A DNA stretch of 64,000 bases from Methanospirillum purgamenti (GTDB taxonomy: Archaea > Halobacteriota > Methanomicrobia > Methanomicrobiales > Methanospirillaceae). The notes under the pieces were generated by a model. It searched no databases. It was not told where the DNA came from and saw only the letters and a list, made by a program, of their open reading frames with translations. Positions within the stretch are counted from its first letter, which is position 1, and the number at the start of each line of letters is the position of its first letter. The translations under genes and the position numbers were made by a program. Location of the stretch: the NCBI RefSeq assembly GCF_018502485.1, contig NZ_CP075546.1; one strand, 5' to 3'. Positions 46,919 to 57,682 of this stretch are shown piece by piece.

Positions 46919-47764
46919 ATGAGCATTATTACAAAAATTTTTATCATTCTAATATTTGTTTTATGTACGAACCTCTGTCTCCTCGTCATCGCTGACAGAC
47001 TTCCAAGTGAGGTAACGGAAAACCAGATATTTACCATAGATACTGAAATAAAAGCAGTCGGAATACTGAGTGAAGAAAGTTCTGTTGACTGGATCATTGA
47101 TTATCAGCGTTTGTACGTGAATGGATCATATGATTATGGACATATCCACGATGGAAAATTGAATAGAACTGAAAGTATTGCAATACTTCAATGGGATGAT
47201 TCTCTCCGGAGTTCGGGAGGGAGTATTGCAATGGGTAAAAAAATTGCATATAATTCAAAAAATAAGGCCGAATCAAGATATAACCTACAAACGGAAAAAG
47301 TCCTCACATATCGGACAAAGGAAGGATCCCATCTTTCAGGAGGGGAATCATGGTCTCTTGATGTAGCCGGAAACTGGGACTATAAACCTGAATATATCAG
47401 GTGTGTATTTGCAGATAATGATCCAGATTATTTCCCTGCATTTTGCAACATTGTCAAAGCAGACAGTACATTACTTAATTTCAACACCGGACAACTCTCA
47501 TCCAGAGGTGTTGCACGATCAGTAACCTATTACACACAATATCCATCAGCACTGAATTATCTCATTGCAGTCCGACCAGATTCTGGAATGAATAGTCCTG
47601 CAATGGGGACAATAAAAACGGACTTTGGTGGCTCCATTATGGAAGCTAGGAACCGATCAAATAATGCCTCTGCGACAAATAACTGGAAAGATACGATATC
47701 TGTAACAGGGGGTATTGAAAAATTCCAGAAGAAATTAATGTATGAATCAGGATTCAAAGTTTGA
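46919..47764 (+). CDS. secreted protein of unknown function
   Basis: A 281-residue protein from the ATG at 46919, where a signal peptide begins (MSIITKIFIILIFVLCTNLC, then LLVIADR). A longer version from a TTG at 46820 lacks signal-peptide character, so it is not used. The rest is a beta-rich domain (DYQRLYVNGSYDYGHIHDG) without a recognised family; it may be a surface or matrix protein. It lies 129 bp downstream of another secreted-protein gene on the same strand. Confidence 0.6.
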   Translation: MSIITKIFIILIFVLCTNLCLLVIADRLPSEVTENQIFTIDTEIKAVGILSEESSVDWIIDYQRLYVNGSYDYGHIHDGKLNRTESIAILQWDDSLRSSGGSIAMGKKIAYNSKNKAESRYNLQTEKVLTYRTKEGSHLSGGESWSLDVAGNWDYKPEYIRCVFADNDPDYFPAFCNIVKADSTLLNFNTGQLSSRGVARSVTYYTQYPSALNYLIAVRPDSGMNSPAMGTIKTDFGGSIMEARNRSNNASATNNWKDTISVTGGIEKFQKKLMYESGFKV

Positions 47765-48014
47765 TATTTTATTAAAACCTCTCATTTGAATGAGTATCTC
47801 CAACAAGGGATATTCTTATAAACGGTACATCAATTTTTCGGTGTCTTTCTGGAGAAGTTTTTTGTGGGCATAATTACCTTGTATCTAAAGAACGTAGCAA
47901 TTATCTCTTTAATTTGATATTTACGGTATATCGTTTTCATATTGTCTGCTTCAATTACCCGACGGATCAGTTTATTTTCAAAAATATCAGAAAATGTCCT
48001 GAAGATACCGAAGA

Positions 48015-48206
48015 ATGTGTACGGACATTCCTGAAATAATGAACCGATTTGAGAGGACAGAAATTACAATTGACAACGAAGTAAAAATAATTTCCGAATC
48101 TTCATCCAGAGCTGAAGGAGACATTGAAGCTCACAGGACTCTCGCACCTTTTTCTACAGGATCTTACGGCCCTGTAGGCGATAATGCTACATTAAAAGGG
48201 TTATAA
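48015..48206 (+). CDS. small hypothetical protein or gene fragment
   Basis: A 63-codon frame with an ATG at 48015 and a middle part that reads like a scrap of a secreted repeat protein (TIDNEVKIISESSSRAEGDI). It has no signal peptide. No family recognised; it could be the end of a broken gene. Confidence 0.25.
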   Translation: MCTDIPEIMNRFERTEITIDNEVKIISESSSRAEGDIEAHRTLAPFSTGSYGPVGDNATLKGL

Positions 48207-48386
48207 ATAACATAAATTACCAATACCGTATATCTCATGGCATATAAAATATGGGAGATAATAGAAAGAAATGAATGATATCAAATGGCACAGGCTCAAT
48301 AAGTTTGTTCTGGTAGATACACAAAGAGCATCCTCTTTTCAGAAAAGATGCAGACCGACTATTCCAACAAAGGTTGGTGGTACCTG

Positions 48387-50546
48387 ATGTACCAAAATTT
48401 CGGACTTTTACTAAAAATCTCCCTTTTTTTCCTGGTTCTTCAGGCACCTGTTATCCTTGCCTGTTCAGCAGAACATACCATCAATGTACCAGGAGTCCCC
48501 ACGAATCAGACCGACAACCTGTCGTCATTTCAAAGGATAGATTCAATTTCGTTTCTACCGCCAGCTATCAACATTTCTGACATTAAGAGCTCAATCACCG
48601 CTCCAAAAGTCAATAGACCGTCAATATCTTCCCATTCGTTCGCAGATATTGACTTGGCAACGAAGGGTAATGTCATCCTTGTTCCAGTTACTCCAACACC
48701 TGAAGGAAGCGGGTACACGTATTTCAATAGGACTGGAAGCGATGAGAGCTATTTCATCTATTCTCCTGGTACCTATACACTTCAAGAAGGCTTTTCGACC
48801 AGTAATACTACAGCAATTTACCTGGGAGCAGATGATGTCACTCTTGATGGAAATGCGCAAACAATCACTGGAAATACTGCTAATTTCGGAATTATTATCG
48901 AATCAAATAGAAATAACACAACGGTAAGAAATTTTAAAGGTATCAATAATTTTTGTTATGGTATTGATTCTAGTGGAGATCAGGTATCTCTCATTAATAA
49001 CTCCTTATCAGAGAATTCTTACACCGGTATTAACTCCATTGGTTCGCACATGTATGTGTACAAGAATATCATCAGGAATAACTATAATGGGGCGTTTTTA
49101 TCGGGAAATAATGCAGCATTGAAGGACAACATTATTTCGGACAATGAAGTTTATGGAATTTTTGGATTTTCAAAAAATTATACTCTGGAAAAAAACCGTT
49201 TCGATGCGGATGAATATGGAGTGATTCTTTTTGGAGATAATCTGAGTTTTCATGAAAATACTGTTCGAAATAATCGAAAAATTGGTGTTCAGATTCAAAG
49301 CACGGGAGCTTCCTGCATTGGTAATACGATAAGCCATAATTCCGCCAACTTTCATATATCGGGCAATAATACAACAATAAAAAGCAATACTATATCATCA
49401 GCATTTTTTGTTTTAGGGTATGGCATCCAAGCAGAAGGCGTAAATGCCACGATATCAGAAAATGCGATATATAATAACCCATATGGAATAATTGGATCCT
49501 GTGATGACTGCAAAACAATAGATAACAGAGTATATTCAAGTTATGTAGTTGGCATTTCTTCAGAGGGAAAAAATAGTTTAATTTCAAATAATATTATTCG
49601 GGATACTGTCTTCACTGGACTGGCATGCGTTGGTGATAATACGAATGCATATGCCAATACCATTATAAATGCAACATATGGGATAGTAATTATGGATTAT
49701 CTCAATACTTCTGTTATTGGGAATCAGATCAATGAAACAAGACAATATGGGCTCTTCTTCTCTGGAAATCCTTATCGCCCAGGACAAGGAATTGGAGATA
49801 TCTACAATAATTACTTGGGAAGTGAGAACTACGTTGGTGGATTTAACAGCATAAACAAATATTCATATCGATGGACAAATCCTTCAGGTCCGGAACGTGG
49901 GACAAATATCGTCGGGGGTCCGTTTATTGCCGGTAATTACTGGAGCAACCCTGACGGAACTGGATGGTCAGATATACAGCCACCACATGTAACCGGATAT
50001 TCGACAACTCCATTTGAGATTTCACCTGGAGTGAACGATACAGCCCCACTTGTTCCACAAAAACCGGTCACAATCAATGCCACCGCAAATGACTGGGGGA
50101 ATATTGTTCCAACTGGTAACAGTTCTTACCAGTCGTACACGAACCAGACATTTATAACCCAATCCAAACCCGGAGCAGATCTCACGGATGTCGTTGTTGA
50201 TTCCGCATCCAAAGGGAATATTCCCAGTTGGACTTTTACCGATCTGACCGAGAACCATGATATCGAGACGATAGGAAATCCAGCACCAGGTCAGGTCCAT
50301 GTATTCTTTACCGCATCACAGCGGTACGGAGAAAAACCTTTGACTGTCGCTTTCTCTTCAGAGCAGTCATTTGGGTCTCCGACCTCATGGTACTGGCAGT
50401 TTGGAGACGGTTGTACCAATACCACACAAAACCCAATCCATACGTATGAAAGTCCAGGAACATACACAGTCTCCTTACGTGCATCGAATGGCAAGACAGG
50501 AGGATATTCAGCATGGAATAACTACATCACCGTAACAGATGGATAA
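48387..50546 (+). CDS. secreted right-handed beta-helix protein with PKD domain
   Basis: A 719-residue protein from the ATG at 48387, which has GGTGG eight bases upstream and opens directly into a signal sequence (LLLKISLFFLVLQAPVILAC). An ATG at 48348 would add 13 residues. Residues about 140-500 are a parallel beta-helix of NosD/pectate-lyase type with many short units (NSLSENSYTGINSIG, NIISDNEVYGIFGFS). The last 90 residues are a PKD domain (VAFSSEQSFGSP, WYWQFGDG, YESPGTYTVSLR). Such proteins are typical surface or carbohydrate-binding proteins of methanogens. The ligand is unknown. Confidence 0.85.
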   Translation: MYQNFGLLLKISLFFLVLQAPVILACSAEHTINVPGVPTNQTDNLSSFQRIDSISFLPPAINISDIKSSITAPKVNRPSISSHSFADIDLATKGNVILVPVTPTPEGSGYTYFNRTGSDESYFIYSPGTYTLQEGFSTSNTTAIYLGADDVTLDGNAQTITGNTANFGIIIESNRNNTTVRNFKGINNFCYGIDSSGDQVSLINNSLSENSYTGINSIGSHMYVYKNIIRNNYNGAFLSGNNAALKDNIISDNEVYGIFGFSKNYTLEKNRFDADEYGVILFGDNLSFHENTVRNNRKIGVQIQSTGASCIGNTISHNSANFHISGNNTTIKSNTISSAFFVLGYGIQAEGVNATISENAIYNNPYGIIGSCDDCKTIDNRVYSSYVVGISSEGKNSLISNNIIRDTVFTGLACVGDNTNAYANTIINATYGIVIMDYLNTSVIGNQINETRQYGLFFSGNPYRPGQGIGDIYNNYLGSENYVGGFNSINKYSYRWTNPSGPERGTNIVGGPFIAGNYWSNPDGTGWSDIQPPHVTGYSTTPFEISPGVNDTAPLVPQKPVTINATANDWGNIVPTGNSSYQSYTNQTFITQSKPGADLTDVVVDSASKGNIPSWTFTDLTENHDIETIGNPAPGQVHVFFTASQRYGEKPLTVAFSSEQSFGSPTSWYWQFGDGCTNTTQNPIHTYESPGTYTVSLRASNGKTGGYSAWNNYITVTDG

Positions 50547-50709
50547 GTTACAGATCCAACACCAGATCCCGGCGGATATGGCCGGACCTCCCATCTGAAT
50601 GGAGCGAATTACCATTGGGCACTCCCCCGGATAACCATACCATAACCAGAGCCCCCCCCAAACACCCGGCTTTTCCATCCCCTTCCTAAAATCATCGATA
50701 TTTTTAACT

Positions 50710-51138
50710 CTATTTCACTATCTTCCGATAATCCTCTTCCGGAATCTCCCTCATCGCCTGCCGGAAATGACCGGACCACATGGTCTTATTTGTCACAAAC
50801 CCGAGTTCCGGAATCAGCGGTTTGATCTCAACAGGCTCCTTGAAAATCTTCACTGGTTTCAACCTGAACCGGAATGGGAAAAACTCGTCTCCCATCTGCG
50901 GTGGAGCGGTAAATAATGGGGTGGAATCTTCGAATAGTTCGGTAACTTTGTATTCTCCGAAGATAACCGATGGGAATACTTCTTTTGCATGGGTTTCTGA
51001 CCGGGCATAGATGAGAATGGTGTCTCCAACCTTCACCCGGGAGTGAAGTCCCTTGCTCCGTTTCGGGACACCCCATATATTGTGTTTCTTCACGACCTCC
51101 CAGTTCTCCCGGTTTCCGGAAGCTATCCAGATTGCCAT
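50710..51138 (-). CDS. EVE-domain protein
   Basis: A 142-residue protein with an EVE/PUA-like fold: it begins MAIWIASGNRENWEVVKKHN, has the VGDTILIYARSE strand and FGEYKVTELFED, and ends WSGHFRQAMREIPEEDY. EVE domains bind modified bases in DNA or RNA, and often sit beside restriction systems. It diverges from the truncated hsdM gene by 73 bp, so the two may share a promoter region and a defensive function (inference). Confidence 0.85.
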   Translation of the reverse strand: MAIWIASGNRENWEVVKKHNIWGVPKRSKGLHSRVKVGDTILIYARSETHAKEVFPSVIFGEYKVTELFEDSTPLFTAPPQMGDEFFPFRFRLKPVKIFKEPVEIKPLIPELGFVTNKTMWSGHFRQAMREIPEEDYRKIVK

Positions 51139-51211
51139 AGTATCAATGTGGACCGTACCACTATTTGAAAACGTTTATCGACCGTCACGATTAACTCTCT
51201 CATCTCTGAAT

Positions 51212-52393
51212 ATGGCTCGTGCAAAAAAATCTTCAGAAACAACGGCTGCAAACCTCGGGTTTGAAGCAACACTCTGGGCTGCAGCAGATAAACTCCGGAA
51301 CAATATGGATGCGGCTGAGTACAAACACGTCGTCCTTGGTCTCATTTTTCTGAAATATCTCTCCGACGCATTTGAAGAGAAACACTCCTCGCTTGAGCAG
51401 GCATACTCGGATCCGAAGAGTTCCTGGTATATCGCCGAGCCGGAAGTCCGGTACGGGGTGATTGAGGATCCGGATGAGTACAGGTCGGAGAATATCTTCT
51501 GGATTCCAAAAGAGGCCAGGTGGCCCTATATCCAGCAGAATGCGAAGCGGTCGGAGATTGGGAAGATCGTCGATGATGCGATGTATGCCATCGAACGGGA
51601 TAATGCGGTTCTCAAAAATATCCTTCCCAAGGAGTATGCCCGTCCCGGTCTTGATAAGGAGAAACTGGGAGAACTCATCGATCTCATCGGGACACTCAAC
51701 CTGAGCGACTCTGATAACCGGTCAAAGGATATCATCGGCAGAGTATACGAATATTTCCTCTCCGAGTTTGCGAGTGCTGAAGGAAAAAACGGGGGTCAGT
51801 TCTATACACCCCGGTGTGTTGTTCAGACGCTTGTTTCTATGATCTCTCCCTTCAAGGGCCGGGTGTATGATCCCTGCTGCGGTTCTGGCGGGATGTTTGT
51901 CCAGAGTGAGAAGTTTGTGGAGGCTCATGGCGGCCGGATTGGTGATATCTCCATCTACGGGCAGGAGTCCAACCCGACGACCTGGAAACTGGCAAAGATG
52001 AATCTTGCCATCCGGGGGATTGATCATGATCTCGGGGCTGAACATGCGGATAGTTTCAGGCGGGATCTCCACTCAAATCTGAAAGCGGATTACATCCTTG
52101 CAAATCCTCCCTTTAATATGAAAGACTGGGGAGGGGAGAACCTCAAGGATGACGTCCGGTGGAGATACGGTATCCCTCCGACCGGGAATGCGAACTACGC
52201 CTGGATTCAGCATTTCATTCATCATCTCTCCCCTTCCGGGATAGCCGGGTTTGTGCTGGCAAACGGGTCGATGTCATCGAACCAGTCAGGGGAGGGGGAG
52301 ATCAGAAAGAACCTGGGGGGTTTAAGGTATGACCGACCTGAAGAGATGAGGGTGGAAGATTTTCCAGACACAGTCTGGACAATTCCTAGTTGA
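51212..52393 (+). pseudogene. hsdM: type I restriction methylase subunit HsdM, 3'-truncated
   Basis: A 393-residue frame from the ATG at 51212 (MARAKKSSETTAANLGFEAT), the expected HsdM start. SAM motif DPCCGSGGMF and catalytic NPPF (ILANPPFNMKDWG) are intact, but after GEGEIRKN the sequence departs from the family and stops at VWTIPS. HsdM is usually about 500 residues, so the C-terminal helical part needed to bind HsdS is lost. It is thus probably inactive. It may be the left half of a type I locus whose hsdR lies at 63224 on the same strand. Confidence 0.8.
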
Positions 52394-53406
52394 CTCGTAA
52401 GCAGAGCTTTGCCACACCTCATTATTTACCAAGATTCAGAAGTTTGAAAAAAAACCAATATGGTGATTGTCTCCCCGCTGAGTAGACAATCACACGGGTA
52501 TCAGAGAATTCCAACGATCCAGAGAGTATTTTCGCAGTAATACCCCAGGAGTATTCTGTCGGTATCCCCAATTTATTGGGTGTACCCAGACTTTGTGGTG
52601 ACGGTGTGCCCAAAATGTATACTCCCTGGAATATTTTATTCATCAATAGTCATATTGTAATTTTTAACGCCTTATAGAGATAGATAAATCACTGAAACGC
52701 CGGTTTCAAGGTATAGAGTGTAAAATTGGGAATGGTTGAATACAGACGAAATTTGAGATCTTTTCAATAATTGAGGATTAAACTTCAGATTTTTTCCCAC
52801 AATAAGATTATCTTGACACTGTCACGACAATTAAACGGGTTTCAGTTATTGCACTCCTTCCTTTGAAAGATTCGTTGCAATGCGACTTATCGCGGAGATT
52901 CACCAGATTGAAGGGTGGTGGTTTGTGTTCTTATTGATATTATTAGGTCATATTCTTTGATCGTACTACTTTTTCTAGTTACTCTGATGATTTAACCAGA
53001 CAAGGGATCGCAGTTCTCCAGAGAGAAGAACAGATGATTCCAGACAGGGTATTTCAAATTCCTAATATTCCTGTTTTTTAGGGATATATGATAGAATAAT
53101 CCGGTTTACTGAGTATCAGACTGAACTCCTGCCACGGAAGTGAATAGAGGGGAAGCGTAAGAGTACGATTGTGAAAGCACAGAGAATATTGAGACCATGA
53201 GGGAAATAATTTTTTTAATTACCGAAATTAGGTTAATTAAGGGAGAGTTTGAATTAGGCAGACAGTGTTTGCCGAATTGTCTGACATGCTTTCGGTGGTT
53301 TTTTTAACCCAGTAAAAAACTACCTACGGTTGAGTGAACCATACCGAGATTAAACAGTTCGGTATTGGTTTTAGCATATATGTAGGAGATAGAGAAAATG
53401 TAAATT
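52394..53406. other. intergenic region, about 1 kb, no gene recognised
   Basis: The stretch lies between the truncated hsdM and the end of hsdR. Short frames exist on both strands without recognisable content. It may be a remnant of rearrangement at the broken hsdM. A hairpin at its right end is listed separately. Confidence 0.5.
53337..53370 (-). terminator. hairpin downstream of hsdR, possible terminator
   Basis: AACCATACCGA (53337-53347) pairs with TCGGTATTGGTT (53359-53370) with one bulged base, around an 11-nt AT-rich loop. It lies 36 bp beyond the hsdR stop on the minus strand. Its role as a terminator is inferred from position only. Confidence 0.35.
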
Positions 53407-56400
53407 TCACGCAACAACTGCCGTTGCCCGGACACCCTCAAGAACCCGGATTAGTTCATCTATGTCCTGTGATGGAAATAATCCCTCCGGTCCACTCGGT
53501 GTGATGTCTGTGAATGGCGATTCATAGAGACGGGCGGGTTCAATAAACCCATAGTCTGTGAGATGATTCACAATCAGGTTGATAAACTCAAGCTGATTTG
53601 AGTTATACGTTTTTCCTCTGATAAACACATCAAGAGCCTTTTTCGCTATATCCCTATCCATACCAACAAGAGATCGAACAAATAGACCTAATCCATGGGC
53701 TTCATCTGCTGCATGGTGGATTTCTTCCGGATCACAGGTTCCACTTTCGCCGAATAAACGCTCTAATTCAACGAGATCAGAAGTCGTGAGAGGCTCGTTC
53801 TTCCGTAGTTTTGTAATTACGGTATGATCCAGATGTTGGTTAAGGAACGAACGCACTTTAGCGATGAACTTGGCCTGATTGGTTCCTACAACAAAGCCAG
53901 GGAGTGTGATATCAGTTCCCTCTCCGATCAGATCTTCGAAATCAGTATAAACAGGTTTCCGTTGGCGTTTATCAATGAATTGAATCAGCAAACGGAGGCG
54001 GCGTCTCATTCTCTCCAGCATCGGGACGGTAACGTCCTGCCACCATTCATCACTTTGAATCTCTTGAATAAGAGGCATCTGTTCCCGAACCATCGGAATA
54101 GATTCTTTCTCTTCCAACAATCCGGCAATCTCCTTTACTCGGTTGCAGAGACGTGAATATCTGGGTTCAGCGTGTAACAAAGCGAGCTGTACATTGAGAG
54201 CCAGGAGATCAAATCGTTTAGCTTCTTCATTCTCGGACTCTAACTCGGTAGGAAGGCCTGCCACCTCAAGGGAAAGCTCAAGAATAGCATCTTTTGCCAA
54301 TGCGATCCAGGCTTCTGGCTTTGCGTATTTCTCGATAAGGCGTCGGTGGGGGCGGACAACAAAGTTATCGACGTTCATCGCTGCAACTTCACGGTGGAGC
54401 AGTTCAGCAATGGTTCGCCTCACTTCTGCGTCTGTTTTCGGATCACCATAAATTACGGATGGATCTCTAATCTCTCCTACCCCGTTCTCCGATTTTTGGC
54501 AATCCAATGATTCTATCAGTTCAAGCCGAGTTTTAAAGAGTCGTTTCCCTAATGATTCTGCTACCGATCCATCAGTTCCTTGAATGTCCTGGCTAAAAAA
54601 TTCCAGATTTCCGCAATAATCAAAAATGTAAAAGAATTCTTTGTCTTCTCCTGGAGCGAACAGGTCAGAACAAAGCCTTGTACCACGGCCGATCATCTGC
54701 CAGAATTTGGTCTTGGATCGGACGATTTTGAAAAAAACGAGGTTCACAACCTCTGGTACATCAATACCCGTGTCAAGCATGTCAACCGAGATAGCAATGT
54801 GTGGTGCTTTTTCTTTGATGGAGAAGGTATCAATCAGGTTCTGAGCATATTCTGTCTTGAATGTAATGACTCGGGCAAATTCTCCGTTGTATTTAGCATA
54901 GTTGGCATTGAATCGCTCGGCGATAAAGTCAGCATGATTCTGATTTTTAGCAAAGATGATTGTCTTGCCGAGCCGATCGCCCCCAGCAACGGTAAGTCCC
55001 CGGGTCATCAGGTGTTTGAGAACTTTATCAACCGTGTCCTCGTTAAAGAACCATTTATTAACTGCTTCAGGATCTACCTGGTCAGGGATAGTACCCTCAT
55101 CATCCCAATCCAACTCCTCCCACTGTTCTTTTTCTTCATCAGAGAGTTCATTGTATCTCATTCCTTCCCGCTGGATTCTCACCGGGACTGATACTGCCTG
55201 GGGTGGTACAAGATACCCATCACGAACTGCCTCTTCGAGGGAGTATGCATCGGTTGGAACTCCGTTTTCAAGATCAAAGAGGCTGTAGGTGTTCCGATCC
55301 ACTTCGTCTTTTGGAGTGGCCGTGAGTCCTACAAGGAGTGAGTCATAGTAGTCAAAGATGACCCGGTACTTCTGAAAGACCGATCGATGGGCCTCATCGA
55401 TGATGACGAGATCAAAGTGTCCTGGCCCGAACCGCCGCTCCCCATCAGATGTCTCATCTATGAGGCTCATCATTGTAGGATAGGTCGAGACATAGACCCG
55501 TCCCTCAGTATCTTTCTCGGTGACCAGGTTTACCGGCGATGAATCAGGAAGATGACGTTTGAAAGCGTTCACTGCCTGGTTTACGAGTGCTACGCGATCA
55601 GCGAGAAAAAGGACCCGTTTCGCCCAATTGCACCGAATCAGAAGATCAGAGAGGGCGATTACCGTACGGGTCTTACCGGCACCGGTAGCCATGACAAGTA
55701 ATGCTTTCCGATCATGATCCCGTTCGAATGCTTCGGCAATCCGACGAATGGCACGGGTCTGATAGTACCGTTCAGCGATAGAGGGATTGATGGTTGCCTT
55801 GTCAAGTGAACGTCGTGATGTTCTTCGATGAATCAGGAGTTCCAATTCCGATTTCTTATAGAATCCCTGTACTTGTCGGGGAGGATAGTTTTGATCATCC
55901 CATATCCAGTGTTCATATCCGTTGGAGTAAAAGATGATCGGCCGCTGACCGAATTGTCGTTCAAGACAATCTGCGTAGAGTTTTGCCTGTTGTTGTCCTA
56001 CCCGTGAATCCCGCTTGGTTTTTTTAGCTTCCACGAGACCGAGGGGCTTGCCGTCATCACCCCAGAGCACATAATCAACATAGCCCAGCCCCTTTTTGTT
56101 GGGCATGCCGGTGACTTCAAACTCACGATCATGCTCGTGTTTGAGTGGCCAGCCTGTTTCTTTGAGCAGGAGATCAATGAAATAATCACGAGTCTCTGCC
56201 TCAGAGTAGTCATGGGGATCTGGATGAGAGGCTGCCTCTTTCTTTGCTTGTGCAACTTCAGCACGGAGTCGTTGTAGTTCTTCATCAAGGGCGGTCTTGT
56301 CCCTCAATAATGCAGTCAGGCTTTCATCACGCTCTTTGAGACGTAATTCCAATGCCTGCAACTGCTCTGCATTCTGTTCGATACCAGATATGGGTTCTGG

Positions 56401-56820
56401 TAATAGTGTTGAATGAAAGGTGAGTGCAGGAGATGGTCGCTCACCTCGTGCATAGGTCCGGGCAAACCAGTAGGTGAGATGAAATAATTCGCGTATCGCT
56501 ACGAGGGAGTCAGATTCAGATACCTGATGGTGACTGTGTACAGCCTGGTTCCCGAGCTTGTTGATTACCCGGGCCTTATTGAATACCGCCTCTCCTGCGG
56601 TCTTCTTGAAACTTGGATCGTGGATGAGTGCCGAGAGGTTATCCTGATAGGGGAGTTTCAGTGTTGCATCGTGCTTATACGCCCAGCTTACCAGAAGTTC
56701 AAGAGCCCTGCGGGTATAGAAACAGGCGGTCCTTGGATCAGAGCGAACAGAACCTTCGGCCTTCGAGGTGGCTTCGAATACGTCGGGCCATTCATGTTGG
56801 AGGAAGGCGAATTGGGTCAT
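53407..56820 (-). CDS. hsdR: type I restriction enzyme R subunit HsdR
   Basis: A 1,137-residue protein. The N-terminus has a DUF4145-like helical region (ACFYTRRALELLVSWAYKHD), then a PD-(D/E)xK nuclease (VDYVLWGDDGKPLGLVEAKK, about 245-265). The helicase motor follows: P-loop MATGAGKT (about 375-383), DEAH box LVIIDEAHRS, motif III GLTATP, and QMIGRGTRL (motif VI). This subunit translocates and cleaves DNA. It is the last gene of a minus-strand operon after hsdM, hsdS and an Abi-like gene, with a 1-bp gap to the Abi-like gene. Complete and apparently intact. Confidence 0.93.
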   Translation of the reverse strand: MTQFAFLQHEWPDVFEATSKAEGSVRSDPRTACFYTRRALELLVSWAYKHDATLKLPYQDNLSALIHDPSFKKTAGEAVFNKARVINKLGNQAVHSHHQVSESDSLVAIRELFHLTYWFARTYARGERPSPALTFHSTLLPEPISGIEQNAEQLQALELRLKERDESLTALLRDKTALDEELQRLRAEVAQAKKEAASHPDPHDYSEAETRDYFIDLLLKETGWPLKHEHDREFEVTGMPNKKGLGYVDYVLWGDDGKPLGLVEAKKTKRDSRVGQQQAKLYADCLERQFGQRPIIFYSNGYEHWIWDDQNYPPRQVQGFYKKSELELLIHRRTSRRSLDKATINPSIAERYYQTRAIRRIAEAFERDHDRKALLVMATGAGKTRTVIALSDLLIRCNWAKRVLFLADRVALVNQAVNAFKRHLPDSSPVNLVTEKDTEGRVYVSTYPTMMSLIDETSDGERRFGPGHFDLVIIDEAHRSVFQKYRVIFDYYDSLLVGLTATPKDEVDRNTYSLFDLENGVPTDAYSLEEAVRDGYLVPPQAVSVPVRIQREGMRYNELSDEEKEQWEELDWDDEGTIPDQVDPEAVNKWFFNEDTVDKVLKHLMTRGLTVAGGDRLGKTIIFAKNQNHADFIAERFNANYAKYNGEFARVITFKTEYAQNLIDTFSIKEKAPHIAISVDMLDTGIDVPEVVNLVFFKIVRSKTKFWQMIGRGTRLCSDLFAPGEDKEFFYIFDYCGNLEFFSQDIQGTDGSVAESLGKRLFKTRLELIESLDCQKSENGVGEIRDPSVIYGDPKTDAEVRRTIAELLHREVAAMNVDNFVVRPHRRLIEKYAKPEAWIALAKDAILELSLEVAGLPTELESENEEAKRFDLLALNVQLALLHAEPRYSRLCNRVKEIAGLLEEKESIPMVREQMPLIQEIQSDEWWQDVTVPMLERMRRRLRLLIQFIDKRQRKPVYTDFEDLIGEGTDITLPGFVVGTNQAKFIAKVRSFLNQHLDHTVITKLRKNEPLTTSDLVELERLFGESGTCDPEEIHHAADEAHGLGLFVRSLVGMDRDIAKKALDVFIRGKTYNSNQLEFINLIVNHLTDYGFIEPARLYESPFTDITPSGPEGLFPSQDIDELIRVLEGVRATAVVA

Positions 56821-56821
56821 C

Positions 56822-57682
56822 TTATGGCCTCTGATATATATGATCTGGATTTAATTGTTCACTTAAATAGGGTGTAAACCCCGTAAATAGAATTGAAATG
56901 GCAATCAAGTCACGCATATCAATATCACGTCCTATGATTCCAGTACCGTGTCGGATTCCAGGGCATGAAGATGTAAAGCCATATAGATTCCCTATAGCAT
57001 TATTGACTCCTGGATGGGGCCAGGTATTTATCTGTTTACATATCTGGCCAAGTTCGCTTTTGGTTACACCGTCATTTCTTTTCCCAATAGCCTCCAATAA
57101 GTTGGTCTGTTTAATGAAACACGTTTGGATTCTATCCTCTGTACACCCATACCGCAAATCTCTAAGGGCATTCTCATAAGCCTTCATTAGTTTATCCAGA
57201 ATTGGATCAGAACTTGTCATTTCACATAAGTCATGAAAAAGACTTGAGAAAATGCCTGGAAGTGTCGGGCATAGAGTACATGATCGACGAAGATCATAGC
57301 GAAGGCTGAATTTTTCGATGAATGCGGCAAGAAGATTAAAATATCGGTTTGTCAGGTCCTCGCCTCCAAATTCATCAAGTATATCATATACAGATTCAAG
57401 AAAATTAACAATAGATAATTCTCCGGATAGTTCTTCAGCTTTTATGTTTTCGAATGCTTCACGACTCTGAAGCATGTCATCAATAATATCTGCAAGAATT
57501 TCGACTGAAGGAGTTTTCTTGAGTGCTCCTGGCCTCTTAGGATTGCCGGCAATATTGCGGTATAAATCACAAAAAATGTCTTCTTCAATATATTCACCCC
57601 CATTTTCAAGTGGTTCATCAATGAGTGGCAACCAGATATATTGCCACATTTCAGACCAAACACCGATGAACTCACCTCTCAT
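56822..57682 (-). CDS. abortive-infection-like protein inside the type I operon
   Basis: A 286-residue protein between hsdS and hsdR. Residues about 195-270 carry an Abi-C-like signature (NLYGFTSSCPGIRHGTG) as in PF14355-type proteins; the rest is helical with several Cys (SCTLCPTLPG). The gene touches hsdS (0 bp) and hsdR (1 bp), so all are cotranscribed. Accessory genes at this position in type I loci often encode extra defence or regulatory proteins, possibly toxic when restriction fails. The function is inferred. Confidence 0.6.
   Translation of the reverse strand: MRGEFIGVWSEMWQYIWLPLIDEPLENGGEYIEEDIFCDLYRNIAGNPKRPGALKKTPSVEILADIIDDMLQSREAFENIKAEELSGELSIVNFLESVYDILDEFGGEDLTNRYFNLLAAFIEKFSLRYDLRRSCTLCPTLPGIFSSLFHDLCEMTSSDPILDKLMKAYENALRDLRYGCTEDRIQTCFIKQTNLLEAIGKRNDGVTKSELGQICKQINTWPHPGVNNAIGNLYGFTSSCPGIRHGTGIIGRDIDMRDLIAISILFTGFTPYLSEQLNPDHIYQRP

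Noticed and set aside
51053..51211. Upstream extension of the hsdM frame
   Set aside because: It would overlap the divergent EVE gene and adds residues foreign to HsdM; the family start is at 51212.
52422..52646. 74-codon minus-strand frame after the truncated hsdM
   Set aside because: No recognisable domain and no promoter; most likely chance.
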